The position numbers and the translations under genes were made by a program. A stretch of 24,650 nucleotides of DNA, taken from positions 1 through 24,650 of IMG/VR virus record IMGVR_UViG_3300035698_001623; one strand, 5' to 3'. The notes beneath the pieces are model-generated. The model was not told the DNA's origin, did not search any database, and saw only the letters and a program-made list of their open reading frames with translations. Below are positions 1 to 5,277 of the stretch, piece after piece. Source of the DNA: a virus. Every line of letters begins with the position of its first letter. The stretch's first letter is position 1.

Positions 1-9
1 AATGATCAT
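1..9 (-). CDS. possible start of a leftward gene, cut by the window edge
   Basis: Only an ATG and two further codons (Met-Ile-Ile) lie inside the window, so no function can be given. Support is a good AAAGGA Shine-Dalgarno on the minus strand (plus positions 18-23), 8 nt upstream of the ATG. The orientation also matches the two leftward genes at 398-1362, and the preceding non-coding stretch looks like a promoter or leader region. It could equally be a chance ATG. Confidence 0.25.
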
Positions 10-50
10 GATAAGATTCCTTTACTTTTTTAGATTAAAAGAATAGGTAA

Positions 51-66
51 CTGGACTGCTGGACTG
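51..66. repeat. tandem 8-bp repeat CTGGACTG x2 (left arm)
   Basis: CTGGACTG occurs twice head to tail. A matching pair in the opposite orientation, CGGTCCAG x2 (reverse complement CTGGACCG), lies at 268-283. The 11-mer at 54-64 is the exact reverse complement of 278-288. Together they bracket an AT-rich stretch, an arrangement seen in regulator-binding sites and replication origins; the function here is inferred. Confidence 0.6.
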
Positions 67-76
67 CCAGACTACA

Positions 77-103
77 CCCCCCACGCGGTCAGGTCAAGGG
101 GGG
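77..103. other. C6/G6 inverted repeat (hairpin)
   Basis: Six C at 77-82 and six G at 98-103 can pair around a 15-nt loop. No T-run follows on either strand, so it is not a convincing terminator. It may be a structured leader element or a protein-binding site in the left non-coding region. Confidence 0.4.
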
Positions 104-152
104 CATGAGGATAATCTAAGGTAGTGCTTATTAAGTAAGCTCATGCCTTAAG

Positions 153-170
153 GGGTATAAATCCATACCC
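153..170. other. small hairpin GGGTAT / ATACCC
   Basis: A perfect 6-bp stem (153-158 with 165-170) closes a 6-nt loop in the AT-rich part of the left non-coding region. Only a weak, interrupted T-run follows on the plus strand, so terminator function is doubtful. Confidence 0.35.
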
Positions 171-267
171 TTCTAAAATTTAATAATTGAAAAAGGTAAT
201 AGATAAGATTATATATACAGATTAGATTGTGCAGTGAGCGCTCGGCAGTGGGACAGAGGGGTATCAA

Positions 268-283
268 CGGTCCAGCGGTCCAG
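268..283. repeat. tandem 8-bp repeat CGGTCCAG x2 (right arm, inverted)
   Basis: CGGTCCAG occurs twice head to tail. Read on the minus strand it is CTGGACCG x2, matching 7 of 8 bases of the tandem pair at 51-66. A TATAAT-like, AT-rich segment lies at 208-218 between the two arms, and an 8-bp palindrome GAGCGCTC lies at 236-243. Confidence 0.6.
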
Positions 284-299
284 CAGTCTATTTAGGTAT

Positions 300-347
300 A
301 TTTTCCATTGTATCGGGTGCATATAACTAGCTGACACAATGGAAAAT
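300..347. repeat. 12-bp perfect inverted repeat
   Basis: ATTTTCCATTGT at 300-311 is the exact reverse complement of ACAATGGAAAAT at 336-347, with a 24-nt loop. Its right arm overlaps the T-tract of the leftward terminator at 343-364, so on the leftward transcript this hairpin and the terminator tract overlap and may compete. It may serve as a 3'-end stabiliser or an antiterminator-like element; both roles are inferred. Confidence 0.55.
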
Positions 348-364
348 GCCCCAATTAAGGGGCA
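343..364 (-). terminator. rho-independent terminator of the leftward genes
   Basis: On the minus strand TGCCCC, a 6-nt loop (TTAATT) and GGGGCA are followed directly by TTTT. The 6-bp GC-rich stem is at plus 347-352 and 359-364, with the T-tract at 343-346. It sits 34 nt past the stop codon of the leftward 219-aa gene, as expected for an intrinsic terminator. Confidence 0.7.
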
Positions 365-380
365 CTGATAGTATCGAGTG

Positions 381-400
381 ACTGGTATCAACTGGTATCA
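381..400. repeat. tandem 10-bp duplication ACTGGTATCA x2
   Basis: Two perfect adjacent copies; the second contains the TGA stop codon (minus strand) of the 219-aa gene at 398-400. The 9-mer GGTATCAAC is shared with 260-268, so this is part of the wider family of short repeats in the left non-coding region. Confidence 0.6.
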
Positions 401-1057
401 GAGTGCTACAAAGTCTTCAGATACTTTGGGTTTCGCCATTTCATTTAATCGTGCAGTCAGTTTTTGACCGATACCTGACTCATCAGATGATGCATCAATC
501 ACAGTCAGGCATGATTTAATCTGTACTGGCGTGAGAATGGTTTTTCCACCTGCCAACATGGATAGAATGTCACGATATACCTTTACATTCTTATCAATCA
601 CTTTCGATTGATTCTCATTTGGCTCATCAAAACCAAGTTTTTCTGCCATCAAGACAAAAACATTGTCAGCGCAAACACGATCGAACCATGCTTCAATATC
701 CGCTTTCTTGAGTCGATCACCCGCTGCCTCCGACTCCAGATAACTGATGACTGCCTCAATTGAGATATCTGTGTCAGTGACAATACTAAGTGAACCATCG
801 GCCGACTCATACAGCGATTTAATGATGCCATCTTGAGCACTCTCAATCATGCTGCCAATATATGGCAGGAGTGCAGTGACATTCTCAGTGATATCTGTCG
901 GGTTAACGTGAGGCACAGATACTGCAATGCTACGATATTTTGCGGGAGTTTTCTTTGTGCTTTTATATCCCACCTTTGCCAGTCGCTGACCATAAAGCGG
1001 ATTGGTATTGCCAGCGACAAAGGGAACAACATCATGGGCAGTGGAAACATTGGACAT
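398..1057 (-). CDS. conserved-looking hypothetical protein, 219 aa
   Basis: I cannot assign a function. The protein is soluble, with no signal peptide or membrane segment. Residues about 15-50 hold a basic Gly/Lys-rich stretch (around YGQRLAKVGYKSTKK). The centre (about 55-135) is acidic and mixed helical, and the C-terminal third looks helical and ends in an acidic tail. The start is supported by CGGAG 6-9 nt upstream. It is transcribed opposite to the virion genes and followed by an intrinsic terminator, so it probably belongs to the tail end of a leftward early or DNA-metabolism cluster; this is inferred from position only. A 15-codon ORF ends 2 nt before its ATG and could couple its translation. 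Confidence 0.7.
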   Translation of the reverse strand: MSNVSTAHDVVPFVAGNTNPLYGQRLAKVGYKSTKKTPAKYRSIAVSVPHVNPTDITENVTALLPYIGSMIESAQDGIIKSLYESADGSLSIVTDTDISIEAVISYLESEAAGDRLKKADIEAWFDRVCADNVFVLMAEKLGFDEPNENQSKVIDKNVKVYRDILSMLAGGKTILTPVQIKSCLTVIDASSDESGIGQKLTARLNEMAKPKVSEDFVAL

Positions 1058-1059
1058 TT

Positions 1060-1107
1060 TTAGACTCCGGTAATGAATGAATGGAATAACCGATTGATTA
1101 TCCCCAT
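1060..1107 (-). promoter_or_regulatory. possible 15-codon upstream ORF (leader peptide)
   Basis: On the minus strand an ATG at 1107 opens a 15-codon ORF (MGIINRLFHSFITGV) whose TAA ends 2 nt before the ATG of the 219-aa gene. Its initiation context, GGGGTTATATG, is identical over 11 nt to that of the 72-aa gene starting at 1362. The Shine-Dalgarno of the 219-aa gene lies inside this ORF, so its translation could control access to that site. No runs of a single regulatory amino acid are seen. Confidence 0.3.
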
Positions 1108-1143
1108 ATAACCCCGATATTGCACAGAGTTATATAGTGAGAA

Positions 1144-1362
1144 TCAGTCTAGATTGATTATGAATTGAACATAAGCACTGGACATATCATAGAATTCAAT
1201 ATGCCCATAATCTTCGCTTTTGATATGTTCGATATCCCTGATACTGAAATAAGGGCCTGAAATAATCTTAAAATCTTTACCATTAACCCAATCGTCCTTC
1301 GATACTTTGCGACCATAGGCGCCAGTAACCTGCAAGACCCCGTTAGAATTAAACCCTGACAT
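1144..1362 (-). CDS. hypothetical small protein, 72 aa
   Basis: The frame opens further upstream at 1428, but those extra residues derive from a CAA trinucleotide run and read as a poly-Cys stretch. The internal ATG at 1362 has AGGGGG about 5 nt upstream and is the likely start (MSGFNSNGVLQ). The 72-aa product is soluble, with no recognisable domain. It has a Gly/Lys-rich centre and an aromatic, acidic C-terminus (IEFYDMSSAYVQF). It lies 86 nt upstream of the 219-aa gene on the same strand and probably shares its transcript. Function unknown. Confidence 0.55.
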   Translation of the reverse strand: MSGFNSNGVLQVTGAYGRKVSKDDWVNGKDFKIISGPYFSIRDIEHIKSEDYGHIEFYDMSSAYVQFIINLD

Positions 1363-1390
1363 ATAACCCCCTATAACTAAATAAACTAAA

Positions 1391-1404
1391 CAACAACAAC
1401 AACA
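1391..1404. repeat. CAA trinucleotide run
   Basis: Four CAA units plus CA lie in the divergent intergenic region, upstream of the 72-aa leftward gene (TTG repeats on its sense strand). This is a simple repeat that could vary by slippage. Confidence 0.6.
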
Positions 1405-1502
1405 TCGAGAACACCAATTACACCACATAAACCTGTTGCGTGCTCACAACAAATGGAAACAAAGTGTAACAGTGTTGCACCCTGGGCAACCCGGCCAAGT
1501 GT

Positions 1503-1518
1503 GTAAGTGCTAACTTAC
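1503..1518. promoter_or_regulatory. operator-like dyad GTAAGT-gcta-ACTTAC
   Basis: A perfect 6-bp dyad around a 4-nt centre. The core AGTGCTAACT recurs 49 bp downstream. This is the form expected of a dimeric repressor or activator site; no binding protein can be named. Confidence 0.45.
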
Positions 1519-1551
1519 TTATCCTGTTCTGGCCAACTCAGACTTAGAGAA

Positions 1552-1567
1552 GTGAGTGCTAACTAAC
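1552..1567. promoter_or_regulatory. second operator-like dyad GTGAGT-gcta-ACTAAC
   Basis: Shares the 10-bp core AGTGCTAACT with the dyad at 1503-1518 and is symmetric at 5 of 6 pairs. The 49-bp spacing puts the two sites within about a quarter turn of the same helix face. Confidence 0.4.
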
Positions 1568-1610
1568 TTAGCCACCCCCCGGAACTTTTTTTAGATTTCG
1601 TTGGCGACCC

Positions 1611-1713
1611 TTTCCTAAAGACATCTCCTAATTTTGCTAAACTTTTCCTAATTTCCACCATCCCTGCTAATTTCCACCACTGCGCGTAACAATCCCTCAT
1701 GCATCTTTCCTAA
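1611..1713. repeat. pyrimidine-rich leader with CCTAA direct repeats
   Basis: TTTCCTAA occurs at 1611-1618, 1644-1651 and 1706-1713, and TCTCCTAA at 1624-1631. CTAATTTCCACCA is repeated exactly at 1648-1660 and 1667-1679 (19-bp period), with a partial CTAATTT at 1628-1634. The strand is strikingly poor in G. It could be a regulator array or a phage promoter element upstream of the late genes. Confidence 0.5.
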
Positions 1714-1734
1714 CCCCATGCTATCCTAGCACCC

Positions 1735-2280
1735 ATGAATACCCTAACTTCCACTCAAGAGCGCGCCCTATCTCTTTTAGGTAAGGGTGTATCTCCGGAA
1801 CAAACTGCACTTGCCTTAGGTGTAACTCCTTCTGCAATATCGCAGCTTTTATCCGAAGAAGAGTTTGCTGAGGAAGTAGCTAAACTTAGATTCACTAACT
1901 TAGCTAAGCATTCTGAGCGGGATGAAAAAGCTGACCTCTTAGAAGATGCACTTTTGGAAAGAGTAAAGGATTTGCTACCTTTTATTTCTCGCCCACTAGA
2001 AGCTGTGCGCGCTTATCAAATTATAAATAGTGCAAAGAGGCGCGGTCAATCTACTCCGGAAAGTATAACTGCGCAGAATGAAGTAGTCCAGCTAGTTATG
2101 CCTGTACAAATTATTAACCAATACACTGTAAATAGTCATAACCAAGTTATAAAAGCAGGTGAAAAAGATTTAATTACCATGCAGTCAGGTGGTATGCAAA
2201 AATTTTTAGCAAAAAACAAAGGACCTCAGGATGTCAAATCACTCCCTAGCCCAGCAGAAAGTATTGGAAGCAGCAGCTAA
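1735..2280 (+). CDS. terminase small subunit-like HTH protein
   Basis: 181 aa. Residues about 7-45 form a helix-turn-helix of the small-terminase type (ALSLLGKGVSPEQTALALGV, then TPSAISQLL). A charged helical segment follows (about 50-105), then a less ordered C-terminus. In phages such a protein recognises the packaging site and regulates the large subunit. Identity is inferred from the HTH, the length and the position directly upstream of terL; a plain HTH regulator is the alternative. No Shine-Dalgarno precedes the ATG (the upstream bases are C-rich), which is unusual for this window. The last 50 nt overlap a small ORF in another frame. Confidence 0.65.
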   Translation: MNTLTSTQERALSLLGKGVSPEQTALALGVTPSAISQLLSEEEFAEEVAKLRFTNLAKHSERDEKADLLEDALLERVKDLLPFISRPLEAVRAYQIINSAKRRGQSTPESITAQNEVVQLVMPVQIINQYTVNSHNQVIKAGEKDLITMQSGGMQKFLAKNKGPQDVKSLPSPAESIGSSS

Positions 2281-2371
2281 GAAAGCTCAATTAGTTGAGA
2301 AGAACAAAGAAGCTGCTAAATTACACTTACTAGCTATGCAATCTCTCCTTCGTAGAATGTCTACTAAATAA
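2231..2371 (+). CDS. small helical protein between the terminase genes, 46 aa
   Basis: This 46-codon ORF overlaps the end of the small-terminase gene by 50 nt in a different frame, and its TAA overlaps the terL ATG as TAATG. An AGGA lies 8 nt upstream of its ATG. The product is Ala/Lys/Leu-rich, with no Gly or Pro, and is predicted to be one continuous amphipathic helix or coiled coil (AQQKVLEAAAKKAQLVEKNK). TerL has no clear Shine-Dalgarno of its own, so it may depend on translation of this ORF, as at the other TAATG junctions here. Function unknown; it could assist terminase assembly, which is inferred from position. Confidence 0.55.
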   Translation: MSNHSLAQQKVLEAAAKKAQLVEKNKEAAKLHLLAMQSLLRRMSTK

Positions 2372-3939
2372 TGGCCGCCCAAATATCTTCAGGTATACCA
2401 TTATCTGACCAACTTGGTCTAGATACGTCATCAATTCCTGAACCAGAAGAGCCATCATTTAAGGAAGCTGCATTCAAGACTGCCGAGATTCAAGAGCATG
2501 CTAAAACATCTCTTGATTTCCTGGCAGCTCTTGCCATGCCTACAGTTTTTAAGTACTTATTCCCTACAGTATTCAAACAAATATGGGTTTGGCTTGTATC
2601 CTACGCTGGTAAAGTACGTGATTTTTCCCAACTTGCGATTGGACTTCCACGCGGGTTTGGAAAAACCATGCTTATAAAGATTTTCATTCTTTACTGCATA
2701 TTATTCACTAAGAAACAGTTCATTCTTATAATTTGTGGTACTCAAACTAAGGCTAATAATATCATATCCGATATTGTTGGTATGCTCAATGAGCAGAATA
2801 TTAAAAGAGTATTTGGTAACTGGCAATTAGGTGCTGAAACAGACAGGCAGGATCTAAAGAAGTTCGGGTTCCGTGGAAGAAACATAATTCTAATGGGAGC
2901 TGGCGCAGGTTCAGACATTCGCGGCATAACATTAGAGAATGTGCGCCCGGATATTATGGTATTTGATGATATTCAAACCAGAGATGCAGCTGATTCTGAA
3001 GTAGTTTCTAATAATCTAGAGACTTGGATGATTGGTACTGCAATGAAAGCTAAGTCTCCGGAAGGCTGCTTATTTATATTCATTGCTAACATGTACCCAA
3101 CTAAGCATTCACTGCTTCGTAAATTAAAACATAATCCTACATGGGTTAAGTTCATTGCCGGTGGAATTCTTAGCGATGGAACTTCACTGTGGGAAGAACT
3201 ACAACCTATTGAGCAGTTATTAAAAGAATTCGAGAATGACTTATCTATGGGTAAGCCCGAAATCTTTTATGCTGAGGTACTTAATGATGAGAATGCTTCA
3301 GTTAATAGCTCAATTGATATATCTAAGATACCTGATTGCCCATATGAACCTGAATTTCAATTTGGGCAGCATCAAGGTAACTTTATAGTAATAGACCCTG
3401 CCACAGATAAAGCTAATGCCGATAGCGTATCTATTGGCTACTTTGAAGTATGGGATGGTGTACCTGTTTCTAGAGAAATTGTTGAAGGCAGACTATCCCC
3501 AGGTGATTCTATAGATGAATCCCTTAAACTGTGTTTCAAATACAACTGCTCTTTGGTAGCTGTAGAGAGTAATGCATACCAGTACTCCCACTTATACTGG
3601 TTTAACTACATCTGCAATCAGAGAGGTATTATAGGAATTAACTGTGTAGATGTATACAGCGGCCACATGAGTAAGAATAGTAGAATTCTTAGTATGTTCA
3701 AAGGCCTCTTAGCTAAAGAACAATATTTATCTAAGCAAGTATATGCTCAAGTGATATCACAAGTTACCTCCTTTAATTACCTAAAAACAAATAACGTAGA
3801 CGGCATACTGGACTTATTAACCTATGCCCCGAAAGTTATTGAGATGTATGGACAGTTCCTAATATCTCAATTAATCCTGGAGCAACAAGAAATAGACGGT
3901 ATGGAAATATTAACTGAAGCGGATACATCACCTTTCTAA
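2371..3939 (+). CDS. terminase large subunit (packaging ATPase/nuclease)
   Basis: 522 aa, full length for the family. The N-terminal ATPase has a Walker A at residues 93-99 (PRGFGKT, Lys98) and a Walker B at 194-201 (DIMVFDDI, Asp199-Asp200). The C-terminal RNase H-fold nuclease has plausible metal ligands Asp342 (VIDPA), Glu399 (VAVESN) and Asp481 (GILDLL). It translocates DNA into the prohead through the portal and cuts the concatemer. The start overlaps the upstream stop as TAATG, with no strong Shine-Dalgarno, suggesting translational coupling. The holin-like gene starts 2 nt after its stop. Confidence 0.92.
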   Translation: MAAQISSGIPLSDQLGLDTSSIPEPEEPSFKEAAFKTAEIQEHAKTSLDFLAALAMPTVFKYLFPTVFKQIWVWLVSYAGKVRDFSQLAIGLPRGFGKTMLIKIFILYCILFTKKQFILIICGTQTKANNIISDIVGMLNEQNIKRVFGNWQLGAETDRQDLKKFGFRGRNIILMGAGAGSDIRGITLENVRPDIMVFDDIQTRDAADSEVVSNNLETWMIGTAMKAKSPEGCLFIFIANMYPTKHSLLRKLKHNPTWVKFIAGGILSDGTSLWEELQPIEQLLKEFENDLSMGKPEIFYAEVLNDENASVNSSIDISKIPDCPYEPEFQFGQHQGNFIVIDPATDKANADSVSIGYFEVWDGVPVSREIVEGRLSPGDSIDESLKLCFKYNCSLVAVESNAYQYSHLYWFNYICNQRGIIGINCVDVYSGHMSKNSRILSMFKGLLAKEQYLSKQVYAQVISQVTSFNYLKTNNVDGILDLLTYAPKVIEMYGQFLISQLILEQQEIDGMEILTEADTSPF

Positions 3940-3940
3940 T

Positions 3941-4144
3941 ATGACAAACGAAAATCACGATATCATGCAGAAAGTTACAATCATAAGTCTAGGCATCTTA
4001 GGTTCTTGGACGCTACAAGATATAAGTTTGTGGATGGCTATAGGTTCTGGTCTTATAGGTATAATCTATGGTATTGTTCAGATAGCTAAACTTCTTAGAG
4101 AATGGTACATTAAAGAACGAGACAGGAATAAAACTAATGGCTAA
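3941..4144 (+). CDS. putative holin
   Basis: 67 aa. A short polar N-terminus is followed by one long or two short hydrophobic segments (about residues 11-26 and 30-52, including MAIGSGLIGIIYGIVQIAKL). A strongly charged C-terminus ends the protein (REWYIKERDRNKTNG). This is the profile of small phage holins, which form membrane lesions timing lysis. It starts just after terL and overlaps the next gene by 8 nt. No endolysin is recognisable nearby, so the assignment rests on topology and size; another small membrane protein is possible. Confidence 0.55.
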   Translation: MTNENHDIMQKVTIISLGILGSWTLQDISLWMAIGSGLIGIIYGIVQIAKLLREWYIKERDRNKTNG

Positions 4145-5264
4145 ACTTACCTACGAAGAAGTGGCAGCCATGACGGATAAGAGCCAAAAAGAGAGTAGGG
4201 AAGCAACTAAAGAATTTCTTGTGGGTGCAGCTAAAGTTGTAACTACCGACCTTCCTGGGTTTTTAATGGACTTAGGAGATAAGCTAGCTGGTGATACCAA
4301 AACTTTCGGAGAGAAAGATAGATCATCTCAGTTATTTGAAAAGCTAACTGGCATAGGCAGTGCAGGATCTATAGACGAGATACTGGGTGGGATAGTTAAT
4401 CCTGCTATGTTTGTTCCTGCTTTCTTAACTAAAACTTTAGGTGCAATTCGCGGAGCCGAAAAAGCAATTAAGAAGGGCGTAAATCCCCAAAAGATATTTG
4501 ATGATCTTGAGATATTTACTGCTCCTGGCACTGATGAATTAAGATCAGTAATATCTGACAGCCGGGCTAAACTTATCGTAGGCGGCTTTGAAGGTCCACG
4601 TGCAGACACTGGTTTAGTTTATGGCCCAGATTTACTTGCGTCTAAACTAAAACTACCTGATATTCTAGACCATCCAGAATTATTTTCTGCTATACCAGAT
4701 CTAAAAGATCTTAGAGTTAGCGGTAAATTGAACTTTGGCGGTGGCGCCTATAGCCCTACAGGTAAAAGAATGTATATAGGAGCAGATAATACTGAAGAAA
4801 AAATGCTTAGCACAGTTCTGCATGAAACTCAACATGCTGTGCAGGACTACTTTAGTATGCCCCAGGGCGGTAACATGGATATGTTTATTAATGATGTAGA
4901 TGCTTTTAATGATGCTAGAAAAAGGCTAGCTAATATATTTGATAGACAAGTGCAAAGAACACAAAAACCTATAGGCGGATCTGATTCAGCTGTTAAAATG
5001 ACTTTAGATAATCGGCAGATATTAGAACGTGCCCGCACTGACGCCTTTAAGAACTACAAAAGAATAGCTGGTGAGGTTGAAGCTAGGGCAGTTGAAACAC
5101 TTAGATCAAATCCTGGTTTACGTTATAGGCTACCTACATCTTACTATGATGTACCTCTAGATAAACTAATCATGGACCCCAAAGCAGTACCCAAGGTAAC
5201 TGATGATCCTAAAGTCCGTGCCATACTTGATTATATGGCAAGCAACCCAGAGTTTGGTAAATAA
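4137..5264 (+). CDS. zincin-like putative metallopeptidase of phage polyvalent-protein type
   Basis: 375 aa. The signature is LHETQHAVQ: an HExxH motif with His229, Glu230 and His233. Downstream, GEVEAR at residues 312-317 could supply a third ligand. HExxHxxQ plus a GE-x-EAR motif is a pattern I associate with zincin-like domains in large phage virion polyproteins. Residues 1-110 are helical with a hydrophobic Ala/Gly/Phe-rich part (about 80-105). No signal peptide is evident. It lies between the holin-like gene and the portal, so it may be a virion-injected protease, a maturation protease or a cell-wall/host-targeting enzyme. Function beyond a zincin fold is not established. Confidence 0.6.
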   Translation: MAKLTYEEVAAMTDKSQKESREATKEFLVGAAKVVTTDLPGFLMDLGDKLAGDTKTFGEKDRSSQLFEKLTGIGSAGSIDEILGGIVNPAMFVPAFLTKTLGAIRGAEKAIKKGVNPQKIFDDLEIFTAPGTDELRSVISDSRAKLIVGGFEGPRADTGLVYGPDLLASKLKLPDILDHPELFSAIPDLKDLRVSGKLNFGGGAYSPTGKRMYIGADNTEEKMLSTVLHETQHAVQDYFSMPQGGNMDMFINDVDAFNDARKRLANIFDRQVQRTQKPIGGSDSAVKMTLDNRQILERARTDAFKNYKRIAGEVEARAVETLRSNPGLRYRLPTSYYDVPLDKLIMDPKAVPKVTDDPKVRAILDYMASNPEFGK

Positions 5265-5277
5265 CTGAAAGCAACCA

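Larger units (their letters stand above)
1363..1734. promoter_or_regulatory. divergent intergenic region between leftward and rightward genes
   Basis: About 370 bases without a gene separate the divergent transcription units and must contain their promoters. It holds a CAA run, two related dyads (1503-1518 and 1552-1567), and a C/T-rich segment with repeated TTTCCTAA and CTAATTTCCACCA. No clean TTGACA/TATAAT pair is seen on either strand. A TATCCT at 1722-1727 lies too near the 1735 ATG for a normal leader, and no Shine-Dalgarno precedes that ATG. A phage-specific or activator-dependent promoter is possible. Confidence 0.5.

Noticed and set aside
209-391. 60-codon minus-strand open frame in the left non-coding region
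   Set aside because: It runs through the terminator and the 12-bp inverted repeat, has no ribosome-binding site, and its composition is not protein-like.
1363-1428. N-terminal extension of the 72-aa leftward gene
   Set aside because: The extra 22 residues are a poly-Cys run derived from a CAA repeat; the ATG at 1362 has the good AGGGGG ribosome-binding site.
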